64,000 bases of DNA, from the NCBI RefSeq assembly GCF_014204545.1, contig NZ_JACHLJ010000001.1, forward strand, positions 1-64,000, written 5' to 3'. The notes under the pieces were generated by a model that saw only the letters and a list, made by a program, of their open reading frames with translations, did not search any database and had not been told where the DNA came from. This DNA is from Brevundimonas vesicularis (GTDB lineage Bacteria > Pseudomonadota > Alphaproteobacteria > Caulobacterales > Caulobacteraceae). The translations under genes and the position numbers were made by a program. The number at the start of each line of letters is the position of its first letter. The first letter of the stretch is position 1. Below are positions 36,374 through 46,365 of the stretch, one piece after another.

Positions 36374-36412
36374 CCGGTCGGGGGTACGAAAGCGGGCGCA
36401 ACCCCCGGCCGG
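36374..36412 (+). promoter_or_regulatory. GC-rich leader hairpin upstream of the Mfd-family gene
   Basis: ccggtcgggggt (36374-36385) pairs with acccccggccgg (36401-36412) in 11 of 12 positions around a 15-nt loop. It ends 18 bases before the helicase ATG. No T run follows, so it is not a standard terminator of the glycosyltransferase cluster. It could be an attenuator, an mRNA stabiliser or simply GC-rich chance structure. Confidence 0.4.
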
Positions 36413-36430
36413 CCTTGGGGTTGAGCCAAG

Positions 36431-39400
36431 ATGAAATCGTCACCTGCCGACACAGATCTTTCCGCCACGGGCCAACAGGTCCTCGTTGGAGGTCCAGCCC
36501 CTCAAGCGGATGACGGCAAACGTTGGAAAATGCCGGCGGCGGCCGTGGCGGCCGGACTTGCTGAGCTGACGACCAAGCGCCCGCAGACTGTGGTGTTCAT
36601 CGCAACCAGCGAACGTCGCGCTGATGAGATTGCGACGGCCCTATCGCCGATGGTGACGGACGCCGAGGTGCTGGTCTTGCCGCCTTGGGACTGCCTTCCT
36701 TACGACCGCGCTGCGCCTTCGCGAGAAAGCATGGGGCGGCGGATGGCCGTCTTGGCCGTCCTGAACGAAGCCGGCACAAGGCCCGTGTTCCTGGTCGCCT
36801 CGCCCGATGCGATCGTACAGCGGACGCCGTCGCGCGAACGGATCAAGGCCCGCTTCTCCGTCGCGGCGGGCGAGGCGCTGGATCGCGAAGCCCTGGAGTC
36901 GTTTCTGACGGATACGGGCTATGCGGCGGATGAGAGGGTCGACGAACCGGGCGAGTACGCTCTGCTTGGCGCGGTGGTCGACGTCTCCCCGCCCGCGTCT
37001 GCCACGCCTTATCGCATCGCTCTGGATGAGGCGGACCGGATCATCGAGATCCACGCCTTTGATCCCGTGTCGCAGCGCCGGGGCGCCGAGATTGAGACGA
37101 TCTGTTTGACCCCGGCGGCTGAGTGGAGCGATCGGTCGCCCGAGGATGATGACGCCGATGATCAGGGCACGGGGCCGTCGATCGATGCTGAGACCTCCAC
37201 GACCCTGTTTGATTTCCTCGTTAAGCCAATGATCCTGACCGACGTGGGCGTGGAGGATCGGTTCGAACGCATTCGCGCGCATGTGGCCGAAGCCTATGAC
37301 ACCCGCCTGCGGTTCAGCGAGGGCGCGCGTCCTCCGAAACCCGACAGCCTCTATTTGACGGAGAAGGACGTTGGTCAGGCGTTAAAAGGGGCCAAACCCC
37401 TGAGCGTCGAGGGTTGGGCGGCGACGCCGGCCTTCGCATTGGAGAAGTCGCCGGGGCGGGCCCTGAAACAGTTCATCGCTGAGCGGCGCGAGGCGGGCGA
37501 TCGCATCGTTCTGACAGGATTGCCTCATGAGCACAGGATCATTCTGCGCCTGTTGCGCCGACACGGTATCGATGCGCCCGTGGTGCTGGAGAGCTGGAGG
37601 GCGATCGGGACTCTGCAGCACGGGCAGATCGCCCTCGTGACCGCCGATCTGGACACAGGCTTCCGGCAGTCGGCGGCCGGTCTAGTCGTCCTGACGCCTT
37701 CGGACATATTCGGCGGCCGGATCGCGCGAGGATCCGGCGACACGATCGATGCGTTCGGGGAGACCGAGCTGCGGCTGGACGATGGTCATCCACGAAGACC
37801 ACGGTATGGGCGTCCTGAAGGCGTTGGAGCGGGTCGAAGCCGATGGTGTTGAGCGCGACGTTCTGCGCATAGAGTATCATGGCGGTGGGACCATTCTCGC
37901 GCCGATCGAGGAGTTCGGCAAAATCTGGCGTTATGGTTCAGAGCCGGACGCGGTGTCGCTGGATCGGCTGAATACCCAGGGATGGCTGAAGCGTCGCGCG
38001 AAGGTCAGCGCGCAGATCGACGGGGCGGCAGCGGCCCTGTCTGCCCGCGCCGAAGCGCGTGCAGCCCTGAGGACCGAGCCGATCACCGCACCGCGTCAGC
38101 CGCTGGCCCGGTTCGCCGCCGGGTTCGCCTTCCCCGAAACGGCCGATCAGGCGCGCGCCATCGAGGCGGTCCTGTCGGACCTGGGATCCGGAAAGCCCAT
38201 GAACCGGCTTGTTTGCGGCGATGTCGGTTTCGGAAAGACCGAGGTCGCCCTGCGCGCCGCGGCGGCCGTAGCTCTTGCCGGCAAACAGGTCATCGTAGTC
38301 GCCCCGACCACCGTCCTGGCGCGTCAGCATTTCGAGGTGTTCAAGAAACGGTTCAAGGACACGGACATTCAGGTCGGCCACTTGTCGCGCGCCGCAGACA
38401 GCGCGGAGGCGCGGGGGGTCAAGGCAGGGCTGGCGGACGGCTCCATGCGCGTCGTGGTGGGTACGCAGGCCCTGGCGTCGGAAGGGTTGGCGTTTTCCGA
38501 CCTCGGGCTTGTCATCATCGATGAGGAACACCGCTTCGGCGCGCAGATGAAATCTGCCTTGGCAGAGAAGGCGCCGCATCTGTTGTCGATGTCGGCCACC
38601 CCGATCCCGAGGACTCTTCAAAGCGCCATGGTCGGCATTCAGGACGTCAGCCTGATCGCCAGTCCGCCTGCGCGACGTCGCCCCATCCGAACCTTCATGA
38701 CCCCGTTCGACGCCGGGGCCGTTCGCCTGTCGCTGATGCGCGAGAAGGCGCGGGGAGGGCAGAGTTTCGTGGTCGTGCCGCGGATCGAGGATATGGAACT
38801 CTTGGCGAAACGCTTGAAGACCCTAACGCCAGAGTTGTCGGTGGTCTCGGCGCACGGCGACATGTCCCCGTCGGCGATCGACGACGTCATGAGCCGCTTC
38901 TCCGACGGCGAGGGCGACGTGCTTCTGGCCACGAACATCATCGAGACCGGCCTGGACGTGCCGCGCGCCAATACGATGTTGATCTGGCGGCCGGACCGGT
39001 TCGGCTTAGCGCAACTGCATCAGCTGCGCGGCCGTGTCGGCCGGGGGCGCCGCCAGGGCTTCACCTATCTGCTTTCCGATCCCGAAACGCCGATGGCGGC
39101 GGCGACGGAGGCCCGCCTTCACACGTTGGAAGCTCTGGACCGACTGGGGGCGGGCTTCGCGATCAGCGGGCGCGATCTGGACCTGCGCGGCGGCGGCGAT
39201 CTGGTGGGCGAGGAACAGGCCGGACATGTCAGGCTGATCGGCTCGGCCCTTTACCAGGCCGTCCTGGCTCGGGCGCTTGCGGCTGCAAAAGGCGATCCCG
39301 ATCCTGACCAAGCCTCTCCCAGTCTGAACGTCGGCGCGACTGGGCATCTGCCAGCGGACTACATCCCAGACGAAACCGTGCGCATCAATCTGTACGCCCG

Positions 39401-39734
39401 GTTGGCGCGCGCCACGACGGCGGAAAATGTCGACGCCCTGCGAGACGAGGCCGAAGATCGGTTCGGTCCTTTACCCGACCCGGCAGAGGATCTGTTCACC
39501 GGCCGTCGCCTGGCGGCGCTCGCCCGTGATGCCGGCGTCACGGAAATCGTGTCGGGACCGAAGGCGACGGCGTTGCGGATCGCAGCGGCGCGTCGGCCCG
39601 GCATGGAAGCGTCGTTCCCGTTGAGCGAAGATCGACGCTGGTCCGAGGATCGCATGATCGTCGACGCCGCCAACGATCAACCGCACGACACGGCCTTCAT
39701 CGAGAAGCTTCTGACCGAATTGGCGGCGGCCTGA
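36431..39734 (+). pseudogene. mfd: Mfd-family transcription-repair coupling helicase, frameshifted
   Basis: Two overlapping frames together make one Mfd-type protein of about 1100 residues. The first (36431-37852) gives the N-terminal UvrB-homology and middle part, e.g. LPPWDCLPYDRAAPSRESMG. The second (usable from about 37783 to 39734) gives the RNA-polymerase-interacting CarD-like domain (VIHEDHGMGVLKALERV). It also gives the translocase motifs GDVGFGKTE, IIDEEHRFG, SATPIPRTL, TNIIETGLDVP and QLHQLRGRVGRG, and the TRCF tail. Continuity is restored by removing one base at about 37781-37787 (LRLDD then VIHEDHG). Mfd displaces stalled RNA polymerase and recruits UvrA. Either a recent frameshift or a sequencing error; both halves otherwise look intact. 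It may be a second, shorter Mfd paralogue. Confidence 0.85.
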
Positions 39735-39871
39735 GGGCAGGGCGGGTTTGAACGGGTTTCAACGTCCGGGGTCTGTTTTGTTGGGAGCAATTCCGCCGCT
39801 GGCGCGCTGATCGACGACCGCCGACCGGTCACGGCGGAGCCTCGCGTCTTCGCTTTCTAAAAAGCCCCTGC

Positions 39872-41230
39872 ATGCCCACAGACACCCGCCCTACTGTCGT
39901 CTTCCTTCATTCCTTGGGCTCGAGCCGCCGCGATTGGGACGCGGTGATCGACCGGCTTGCCGATGAGGTGGTGACCGTGGCGATCGATCTTCCAGGGTTC
40001 GGGGACAGGGCGGGGGAAGGCTATGGCGATGTCCAAGTCGTGCTTGAGGACCTAAGCCGTCGCCTGACCGATCTCGACCTTGCGCGCTGGATCCTTGTCG
40101 GCCACAGCATGGGCGGCAAGTTTGCGACCTTGATCGCAGCGCGGGCGCGTGACGGGGCGGCGGGTCTGAGCGGGTTTCTGGGCGTGGTGCTGGTCGCCGG
40201 ATCGCCGCCCTCGCCGGAGCCGATGGACGAGAACAGGCGCGCGGATATGCTGACCTGGTTCGACGATCCGACCAGGATCGAGGATCGGGGACGTCAGTTC
40301 ATCGACGCCAATACCGCCGCCGGTCTGCCGCAAGCCGCCTTCGATCAGGCGCTGGCTGACTTCACCCGATCCAGCCCCGAGGCCTGGCGGGGATGGTTGG
40401 CCGAAGGATCGCGCGAGGACTGGTCCGATCAGGCCGGCGTGCTGCCTTTCCCTGCCCTGATCATCGCCGGCGCGGAGGATGGCGATCTGGGCGAGGCGGC
40501 GCAGCGGCGTTTCAACGCCCCCCACTACCGCGCGTCTGACGTGGTGGTCGTGCCGGATGCGGCGCACCTGATCCCCCAGGAACAGCCGGAGCGTCTCGCG
40601 GGCCTGGTTCTGGAATTCGTCGAGAAGGTCGGTTCATCCGCGCTGCCTCCAGCCTTCGTGGGTCTGATGGCGTCCGATCGCGTGTCGGATCGCACACGAC
40701 GCGCAATGCTGGATCGTCATTTCGGTCCGGCGCCAGCTGACGGCGGCGTCTTGACCCCGACTCAACGCGCCGTGCTGTCGGCGATGATCGCGCGCATTCT
40801 GCCCGATGGAGGCGATCCGGATGATCTGACGCGGCGTCTGGATGTGGGGCTCGCCAGCGGACAGGGCGACGGGTGGCGGTTCGCCGATCTTCCCTCGGAC
40901 GCCGAGGCCTGGCGACGCGGACTGGATGAGATCGCCGCCATGGCGCCGGAGTTCGCAACCCTGGCCCCCGATCGCCAAGACGACATTCTGCGCACCATTT
41001 CACACGGCGAGTGGCCCAAGCCTGGCCGGCTTTCGGCGGACGCCATGAGGCTGTGGTTCCAGGACGTCGTCTCCGAGGCCGCGCGCCTATGGATGTCGCT
41101 GCCGTCGACTTGGGCTCAGATCGGCTACGACGGCTTCGCTACGGGTGGCGAAGGGCGGTTCCAAGGCTACGACCAGACGGCGGCGGATCGTACAGAACCC
41201 TGGCGTTTGCCGCTGGAGGGCTTGGGTTGA
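39872..41230 (+). CDS. Alpha/beta hydrolase fused to a gluconate-2-dehydrogenase subunit 3-like domain
   Basis: A 452-residue two-domain protein. Residues 1-250 form an alpha/beta hydrolase with LHSLGSSRRDWDAVIDRLAD, nucleophile elbow GHSMGGK (S about 80), acid region GAEDGD and histidine in PDAAHLIPQEQPE. Residues about 285-450 match the small (gamma) subunit of membrane gluconate/GMC dehydrogenases (LTPTQRAVLSAMIARILPDG, then WAQIGYDGFA). That subunit normally escorts a GMC oxidoreductase, and one is encoded immediately downstream, overlapping by 4 nt. The fusion suggests the hydrolase supplies the dehydrogenase substrate. Confidence 0.8.
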   Translation: MPTDTRPTVVFLHSLGSSRRDWDAVIDRLADEVVTVAIDLPGFGDRAGEGYGDVQVVLEDLSRRLTDLDLARWILVGHSMGGKFATLIAARARDGAAGLSGFLGVVLVAGSPPSPEPMDENRRADMLTWFDDPTRIEDRGRQFIDANTAAGLPQAAFDQALADFTRSSPEAWRGWLAEGSREDWSDQAGVLPFPALIIAGAEDGDLGEAAQRRFNAPHYRASDVVVVPDAAHLIPQEQPERLAGLVLEFVEKVGSSALPPAFVGLMASDRVSDRTRRAMLDRHFGPAPADGGVLTPTQRAVLSAMIARILPDGGDPDDLTRRLDVGLASGQGDGWRFADLPSDAEAWRRGLDEIAAMAPEFATLAPDRQDDILRTISHGEWPKPGRLSADAMRLWFQDVVSEAARLWMSLPSTWAQIGYDGFATGGEGRFQGYDQTAADRTEPWRLPLEGLG

Positions 41231-42771
41231 GCGCGTCTGCAAAGACGGCCGGCGAAACCGATGTCGTCATCATCGGCAGCGGGGCCGGCGGTGCTCCGAT
41301 CGCGGCCAAGCTGGCGAAGGCCGGGCTGTCGGTCACGGTGTTGGAGGCCGGGCGGGCTTTCGATCCGGCGGAGCATACGCCCGACGAAACGACGGCAGAC
41401 CTTTATTGGATGGAGGAGCGCCTCAGCGGAGGGCGCGACCCGACCGCCTTTGGGGCCAACAATTCCGGCCAGGGCGTCGGCGGCTCGCTGCTGCATTGGG
41501 GCGCCTTCTGCCCACGACCCGATCCCCGTGATCTGACGCTGGCCTCGGAGACGGGACGCGGGCGCGACTGGCCGTTCGGCTGGGACGAACTGAAACCCTA
41601 TGTCGAGAGCGTGGAGGCCGTGATCGGGGTCTCAGGCCCGGCCGACTATCCGTGGGGCGGGCGACAGTTCACCTATCCGTCTGTCGCGCGCAACGCCCCG
41701 GCGGATGCGATGGCCCGTGGCGCAAGGGCGGTCGGGCTCAAGGTTACGGATGCGCCGGCGGCCGTGCTGTCCCGCGATCGCGAGGCGGGCACGACGCCCC
41801 ACCGTATGGCCTGCGTCAACTGCGGCGCCTGCCACCAAGGATGCCGAACCGGCGCCAAGGGCGGGGCGGACAACAGCTTTCTGCCGATGGCCGCAGCCGA
41901 TGGCGCCACGATCGTCGCCAACGCGCGGGCGATAGGCGTGGAGCGTGACGCAGGCGGGCGGATCAAGTCCGTGATCTATCGTCGCGACGGGGAGGATCAT
42001 CGGCTGAACTGTCGAGCGCTGTTCCTCTGCGCGGGCGGTGTCGAGACGCCGCGCCTGCTGCTGAACTGGGGATTGGGTAACGCTGGCGGTGAGGTCGGCC
42101 GCAACTTCATGACCCATGTGGCGACTCAGGTTTGGGGGAGGTTCGACGCCGACATGTCGATGAACCGCGGCTATCCTTCTTCCCTGATCAGCGAAGAAAT
42201 GGTGCGTCCGTCGGACGCGAACTTCGCCGGCGGTTATCTGATCCAAAGCCTTGGCGTCATGCCGGTCACCCTGGCGGGTGGGTTCGCGCGCGGCGCGGGC
42301 CTGTGGGGCGCGCCGCTGGTTGATACCCTACGCAACTATCGCCGGCTCGCCGGGATCGGCATCAATGGAGAGTGTCTGCCGAACGACGACAACCGCCTGA
42401 CCCTGTCCGATGAGGTCGACGCCGTCGGGCTGCGCAAGGCGCGGATCGACTTCAGCTATGGCGAAAACGAGCGGCGTCTGGATGCCCATGCCCGGCGCGT
42501 CATGACGGAGCTTTGGACGGCAGCGGGCGCCGAGGACATCTTCGCGGTGGCCCGGTCGGCGCACACCATCGGCGGCTGCCGGATGGGAGACAAGGCGGAC
42601 GGGGCGGTCGTCGATGGCGACGGGTGCAGCGTCGAGATCGACAATCTGTACGTCTGCGACAACTCCGTCTTCCCCAGCGCGCTTTCGGCCAACCCGGCCT
42701 TGACCCTCATGGCCGTCGCCCTGCGCACGGCCGATCGCTTCCTCGAACGTCAACGAACAGGAGATTTGTGA
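41227..42771 (+). CDS. GMC-family FAD-dependent oxidoreductase
   Basis: This 514-residue flavoprotein has an N-terminal dinucleotide-binding motif (VVIIGSGAGGAPIAAKLAKA). A GMC signature (GQGVGGSLLHWGAFCPRPDP) and a cysteine-containing segment (CVNCGACHQGCRTGAKGG) like those of gluconate/sorbitol-type dehydrogenases follow. The C-terminal active-site region is SAHTIGGCRMG then NPALTLMAVALRTADR. TTG 41227 overlaps the upstream stop and is preceded by ctggagggc. It probably oxidises a sugar or alcohol together with the subunit-3 domain of the neighbouring fusion. Confidence 0.9.
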   Translation: MSASAKTAGETDVVIIGSGAGGAPIAAKLAKAGLSVTVLEAGRAFDPAEHTPDETTADLYWMEERLSGGRDPTAFGANNSGQGVGGSLLHWGAFCPRPDPRDLTLASETGRGRDWPFGWDELKPYVESVEAVIGVSGPADYPWGGRQFTYPSVARNAPADAMARGARAVGLKVTDAPAAVLSRDREAGTTPHRMACVNCGACHQGCRTGAKGGADNSFLPMAAADGATIVANARAIGVERDAGGRIKSVIYRRDGEDHRLNCRALFLCAGGVETPRLLLNWGLGNAGGEVGRNFMTHVATQVWGRFDADMSMNRGYPSSLISEEMVRPSDANFAGGYLIQSLGVMPVTLAGGFARGAGLWGAPLVDTLRNYRRLAGIGINGECLPNDDNRLTLSDEVDAVGLRKARIDFSYGENERRLDAHARRVMTELWTAAGAEDIFAVARSAHTIGGCRMGDKADGAVVDGDGCSVEIDNLYVCDNSVFPSALSANPALTLMAVALRTADRFLERQRTGDL

Positions 42772-43574
42772 TGGACCTCGGGATCAAGGGGCGGATCGCC
42801 CTCATTTCCGGCGCCGATTCCGGCATGGGCAAGGAGACGGCGCGGCTGCTGCTGGAAGCCGGCGCACGGGTCGCCCTGACCGATAAACCGGACGGCACGC
42901 TGGATGAGGCCGTCCAGGAGCTTTCCGCCTTGGGCGAATGCATCGGTGTGACCGGCGACGTGACCAAGGCCGACGATGTCGAACGCCTGTGGGCGGAGGT
43001 TCGAGACCGCCTGGGCGATCCAGACATCTATGTGAACGCAGCGGGCGTGACGGGCGCGACCGGCGATTTCCTGGATGTCGATGACGCCGGTTGGCTGGAG
43101 ACGCTCGACATCAATCTGATGGGCGCGGTGCGGATGTGCCGCCAGGCCATTCCTGCCATGCGGCGATCGGGGTGGGGCCGTATCGTCCTGTTCGCGTCGG
43201 AGGATGCGGTCCAGCCCTATATCGATGAACTGGCCTATTGCGCCTCAAAGGCTGGCATCCTCAGCCTGGCGAAGGGTTTATCCAAGGCCTACGGCTGCGA
43301 CAATGTGCTGGTAAACACGGTCTCGCCCGCCTTCATCGCAACCCCGATGACCGACGCCATGATGAAGAAGCGGGCCAAGGAACGCGGCGAAACCTTCGAG
43401 GAGGCGATCAAGAGCTTCCTGAAGGAAGAACGCCCCGGCATGACGCTGGATCGTAGGGGCAAGCCAGAGGAGGTGGCGGCAGCCGTCGCCTTCCTGTGTT
43501 CTGAACGCGCCAGCTTCATCAACGGCGCAGGTATTCGAGTGGATTCCGGCTCCGTCGCCACCATCGCCGGCTAG
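42771..43574 (+). CDS. SDR-family oxidoreductase
   Basis: This 267-residue short-chain dehydrogenase has cofactor motif SGADSGMGKETARLLLEAGA (about 10-29), NAAG, the catalytic pair YCASK and the LVNTVSPAFIATPMTD segment. Its ATG overlaps the GMC oxidoreductase stop (TGATG), with aggag upstream, so it is the third gene of the hydrolase/GMC/SDR cassette. It could act on the product of the GMC enzyme. The substrate is unknown. Confidence 0.9.
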   Translation: MDLGIKGRIALISGADSGMGKETARLLLEAGARVALTDKPDGTLDEAVQELSALGECIGVTGDVTKADDVERLWAEVRDRLGDPDIYVNAAGVTGATGDFLDVDDAGWLETLDINLMGAVRMCRQAIPAMRRSGWGRIVLFASEDAVQPYIDELAYCASKAGILSLAKGLSKAYGCDNVLVNTVSPAFIATPMTDAMMKKRAKERGETFEEAIKSFLKEERPGMTLDRRGKPEEVAAAVAFLCSERASFINGAGIRVDSGSVATIAG

Positions 43575-43593
43575 TCGCGCGGCCGAAAGAGAG

Positions 43594-43622
43594 ACCGGCG
43601 GCGGGACGATCCCGCCGCCGGT
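43594..43622. terminator. Bidirectional terminator between convergent SDR genes
   Basis: A perfect 13-bp stem (43594-43606 with 43610-43622) and a 3-nt loop lie between the plus-strand SDR stop (43574) and the minus-strand SDR stop (43632). A T-rich stretch follows on the plus strand (gtttcgtctt). It ends transcription from both sides. Confidence 0.75.
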
Positions 43623-43631
43623 TTCGTCTTG

Positions 43632-44525
43632 TCAGGCGACGCCCATGCCGCCGGTGACGCCGAAGACTTCGCCTGTAATGTAGCTGCCTTCCTGCGAGGC
43701 TAGCAGAACATAGACCGGGGCGATCTCGACAGGCTGGCCCGGACGACCCAGCGGGACCTGTTCGCCGAACTTCATCACGGCTTCCTGCGGCTGTCCGCCG
43801 GACGACTGCAGGGGAGTCCAGAAGGGGCCGGGCGCCACGACATTGGCGCGTATGCCCTTTTCGATCAACTGCTTGGACAGGGCCTTCGTATAGGCGACGA
43901 TCCCGGCCTTGGTGGTGGCGTAATCCAGCAGGATGGCCGACGGCTCATAGGCCTGGATCGAGGCGGTGGTGATGACTGAGGCGCCCGCCGGGAGATGCGG
44001 GACGGCCGCCTGGGCGATCCAGTGCATGGCGTAGAGGTTGGTCTTCAAGGTCTTGTCGAAGTCTTCCGACGTCACCTGCGAGATGTCCTCGCGATACTGT
44101 TGGCGGCCAGCGTTGATGACCAGGATGTCCAGTCCGCCCAGTTCCGACACGGCTTGCTCGACCATCTGTCGGCACCAGTTTTCATCGGTGATGTCGCCGG
44201 GAAGGTCGATGGCTTTGCGGCCTTCGGCCTCAATCAGGGCGATGACTTCGGCGGCGTCCTTGCGCTCGGACGGCAGATAGGAGAGGGCCACATCGGCGCC
44301 TTCCCGAGCATAGGCGATGGCGGCCGCCCGGCCGATGCCGCTGTCCGCGCCCGTGATCAGGGCCTTGCGTCCTTTCAGCTTGCCGGAACCCTGATAGCTG
44401 TCCTCGCCATGATCGGGCTTGGGGTCCATCTCGCGCGCTTCGCCGGGCACGGGCTGGGGTTGGCGCGGGAAGGGCGGCTTTGGATATTGCTCGCGCGGAT
44501 CCTGAAGGGTCAGTCGATCAGTCAT
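43632..44525 (-). CDS. SDR-family oxidoreductase (general stress protein 39 / YghA-like)
   Basis: This 297-residue SDR has a long N-terminal extension rich in Pro/Gln (YPKPPFPRQPQPVPGEAREM) typical of the YghA/GSP39 subgroup. The cofactor motif is TGADSGIGRAAAIAYAREGA. It also has NAGRQQ, the catalytic YATTK and a C-terminal EVFGVTGGMG. It overlaps the GH15 gene by 8 nt and is the last gene of a three-gene minus-strand operon. Relatives are stress-induced in other bacteria; the substrate is unknown. Confidence 0.9.
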   Translation of the reverse strand: MTDRLTLQDPREQYPKPPFPRQPQPVPGEAREMDPKPDHGEDSYQGSGKLKGRKALITGADSGIGRAAAIAYAREGADVALSYLPSERKDAAEVIALIEAEGRKAIDLPGDITDENWCRQMVEQAVSELGGLDILVINAGRQQYREDISQVTSEDFDKTLKTNLYAMHWIAQAAVPHLPAGASVITTASIQAYEPSAILLDYATTKAGIVAYTKALSKQLIEKGIRANVVAPGPFWTPLQSSGGQPQEAVMKFGEQVPLGRPGQPVEIAPVYVLLASQEGSYITGEVFGVTGGMGVA

Positions 44526-46365
44526 GGAACGTCTCCGTTTCGGGCTGGGGGGAAGTGGTCTGCGCCTTGCCGACGGCGGTCAGGGCGGTCAGATGCGCGA
44601 GGTGGCTGAGCCCCTGCGGCATGTTGCCGAGGTAGGCGCCGGTGTCCGGGTCGATCATTTCGGTCAGCATGCCCCAGCGGCCGCTGAGGGCTTCGCGCAG
44701 GCCGTCGATGCGGGCGCGCGCCTTGTCGGGTTCGCCTAGCGTCGCCCAGGCTTCGGCGATCCAGAAGGAACAGGCGATGAAACAGCCTTCCTCGGCCTGC
44801 ATGCCGGTATAGCGATAGTGGAAGACGCCGGCGCCGAGGTGGCGGTCGAGCGCCTCAAGGGTCGCGCGCAGACGCTTTTCGCCGTCGAACCGGAACCGCA
44901 CCGCCAGGGCCAGGGCGGCGTCCAGCTTGTCGCTGCCCGGATACATGACGAAGGCCTGGAGGCTCTCGGACCAGCAATGCGTCTCGACCCAGTCGAAAAT
45001 CCGGTCGCGCTCTCGCTGCCAGCGATCCCGGCATGTCGTCGGCAGTTGCCCGGCGTCGGCCAGCTCAACCGCACGGGCCAGGGCCTGCCAGCAGCTGATC
45101 TTGGACATGGTGTAGTGCTGCTCGTCCTCCAGCTCCCACATGCCCGCGTCCGGCTGTCGCCAGGCGTCGGCGCACTGATCCGCCAGTTCGGACAACTGCT
45201 GGGCGCTGGCGCTGTCGAGGATGTTGCCGCAGCCGACGAAGCGCGAGGCGGTCTCGAAGATGTCGCCGAACACGCCGTGCTGGGCCTGGTCGGCGGCCCG
45301 GTTGCCCGTGACAACCGGACGAGAGCCTTGGTAGCCCGGCATGTGCCAGTGCGTTTCCGGCGGCACGATTGCGCCGTCCAGGCTGTAGCAGACCTTGGCG
45401 CCATGGCGCTTAAGTTGCATCAGCAACCAGCTGAAAGCGGCCTTGGCCTCTGCCTGGGCGCCGGCCGCCAGGAAGGCCTCGATCGTATAGCCGGCGTCGC
45501 GAAGCCAGGCGTAGCGATAATCCCAGTTCTTATCGCCGCCCAGATGCTCGGGCAGGGATGTCGTGGCCGCCGCGGCGATGGCGCCCGACGGGGAGTACAG
45601 CAGCAACTTCAACGCCAATGCGCTGCGGATGAAGTCGTCGCGATACAGGCCGGGACAGTTCAAGCGCGCCGCCCAGTCCCGCCATTCCTGATCCGACAGG
45701 TCGATGCGGGCGTCGATCTCTTCGATGGACGGCACGACCAGCGGCTCGTCGCGTCCGGCGACGATGGCCACCGTGCGCCGCTCGCCGGCGCCGACAACGA
45801 TGGTTCCGACAATGCCCTCGTCGGACCATTCGCATGAGATGCGCGGATCGTGGACGAACAGGCCGAGCACCCGCTCGACATGGAAGACCGTGTGTTCGCC
45901 GATCTTCGAATGATACGGATTGGCCGTATCGCCCCGACGTCCCAAACGCATGTCCAGGTCAAAGGTCACCTCGCCCTCTAGGCCATCAATACGGCGGGCC
46001 AGTTCGCACCAGGGCAAACGACCGGCCGTCCCGCTATTCAGGCTCTCGGTCAGGCGCGCGCGCCCGGTGGCGGTGGTGAACTCCGTCTCCAACACATTGC
46101 TGTCGGCACGATAGCGGCGGGTCGCCGTAAAGGCCTCGGTCGGCGTGATCGAAAACCGGCCGCCCTCGGGATCCAGCAGGCGGTCGAAAAGGGGCGGCGC
46201 GTCGATAGCGGGCACGCACCACCAGTCAATGCCGCCATCCAGCGCCGACAGAGCGACCGTCCGGCCCTCGCCCAGAACGCCATAGTCTTCGAGGGCGACA
46301 TATCCGTCGGGACGGAGCGCTTGAGAGGCTCGCGCAGGATCGGGCGTAAAGGCCGTCTCGTTCAT
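44518..46365 (-). CDS. Glycoside hydrolase family 15 protein (glucoamylase/trehalase-like)
   Basis: This 615-residue protein has an N-terminal beta-sandwich domain (YVALEDYGVLGEGRTVALSA) followed by the (alpha/alpha)6 GH15 domain. Visible motifs include HLGGDKNWDYRYAWLRDAG (substrate-site Arg-Asp), MWELEDEQHYTMSKISCWQ (catalytic Glu region) and AEEGCFIACSFWIAEA (second catalytic Glu). Bacterial members hydrolyse maltooligosaccharides, isomaltosides or trehalose. No signal peptide is seen, so it is probably cytosolic. The start at 46365 overlaps the upstream SDR stop (ATGA); longer frames run into that gene and are rejected. Confidence 0.92.
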   Translation of the reverse strand: MNETAFTPDPARASQALRPDGYVALEDYGVLGEGRTVALSALDGGIDWWCVPAIDAPPLFDRLLDPEGGRFSITPTEAFTATRRYRADSNVLETEFTTATGRARLTESLNSGTAGRLPWCELARRIDGLEGEVTFDLDMRLGRRGDTANPYHSKIGEHTVFHVERVLGLFVHDPRISCEWSDEGIVGTIVVGAGERRTVAIVAGRDEPLVVPSIEEIDARIDLSDQEWRDWAARLNCPGLYRDDFIRSALALKLLLYSPSGAIAAAATTSLPEHLGGDKNWDYRYAWLRDAGYTIEAFLAAGAQAEAKAAFSWLLMQLKRHGAKVCYSLDGAIVPPETHWHMPGYQGSRPVVTGNRAADQAQHGVFGDIFETASRFVGCGNILDSASAQQLSELADQCADAWRQPDAGMWELEDEQHYTMSKISCWQALARAVELADAGQLPTTCRDRWQRERDRIFDWVETHCWSESLQAFVMYPGSDKLDAALALAVRFRFDGEKRLRATLEALDRHLGAGVFHYRYTGMQAEEGCFIACSFWIAEAWATLGEPDKARARIDGLREALSGRWGMLTEMIDPDTGAYLGNMPQGLSHLAHLTALTAVGKAQTTSPQPETETFHD

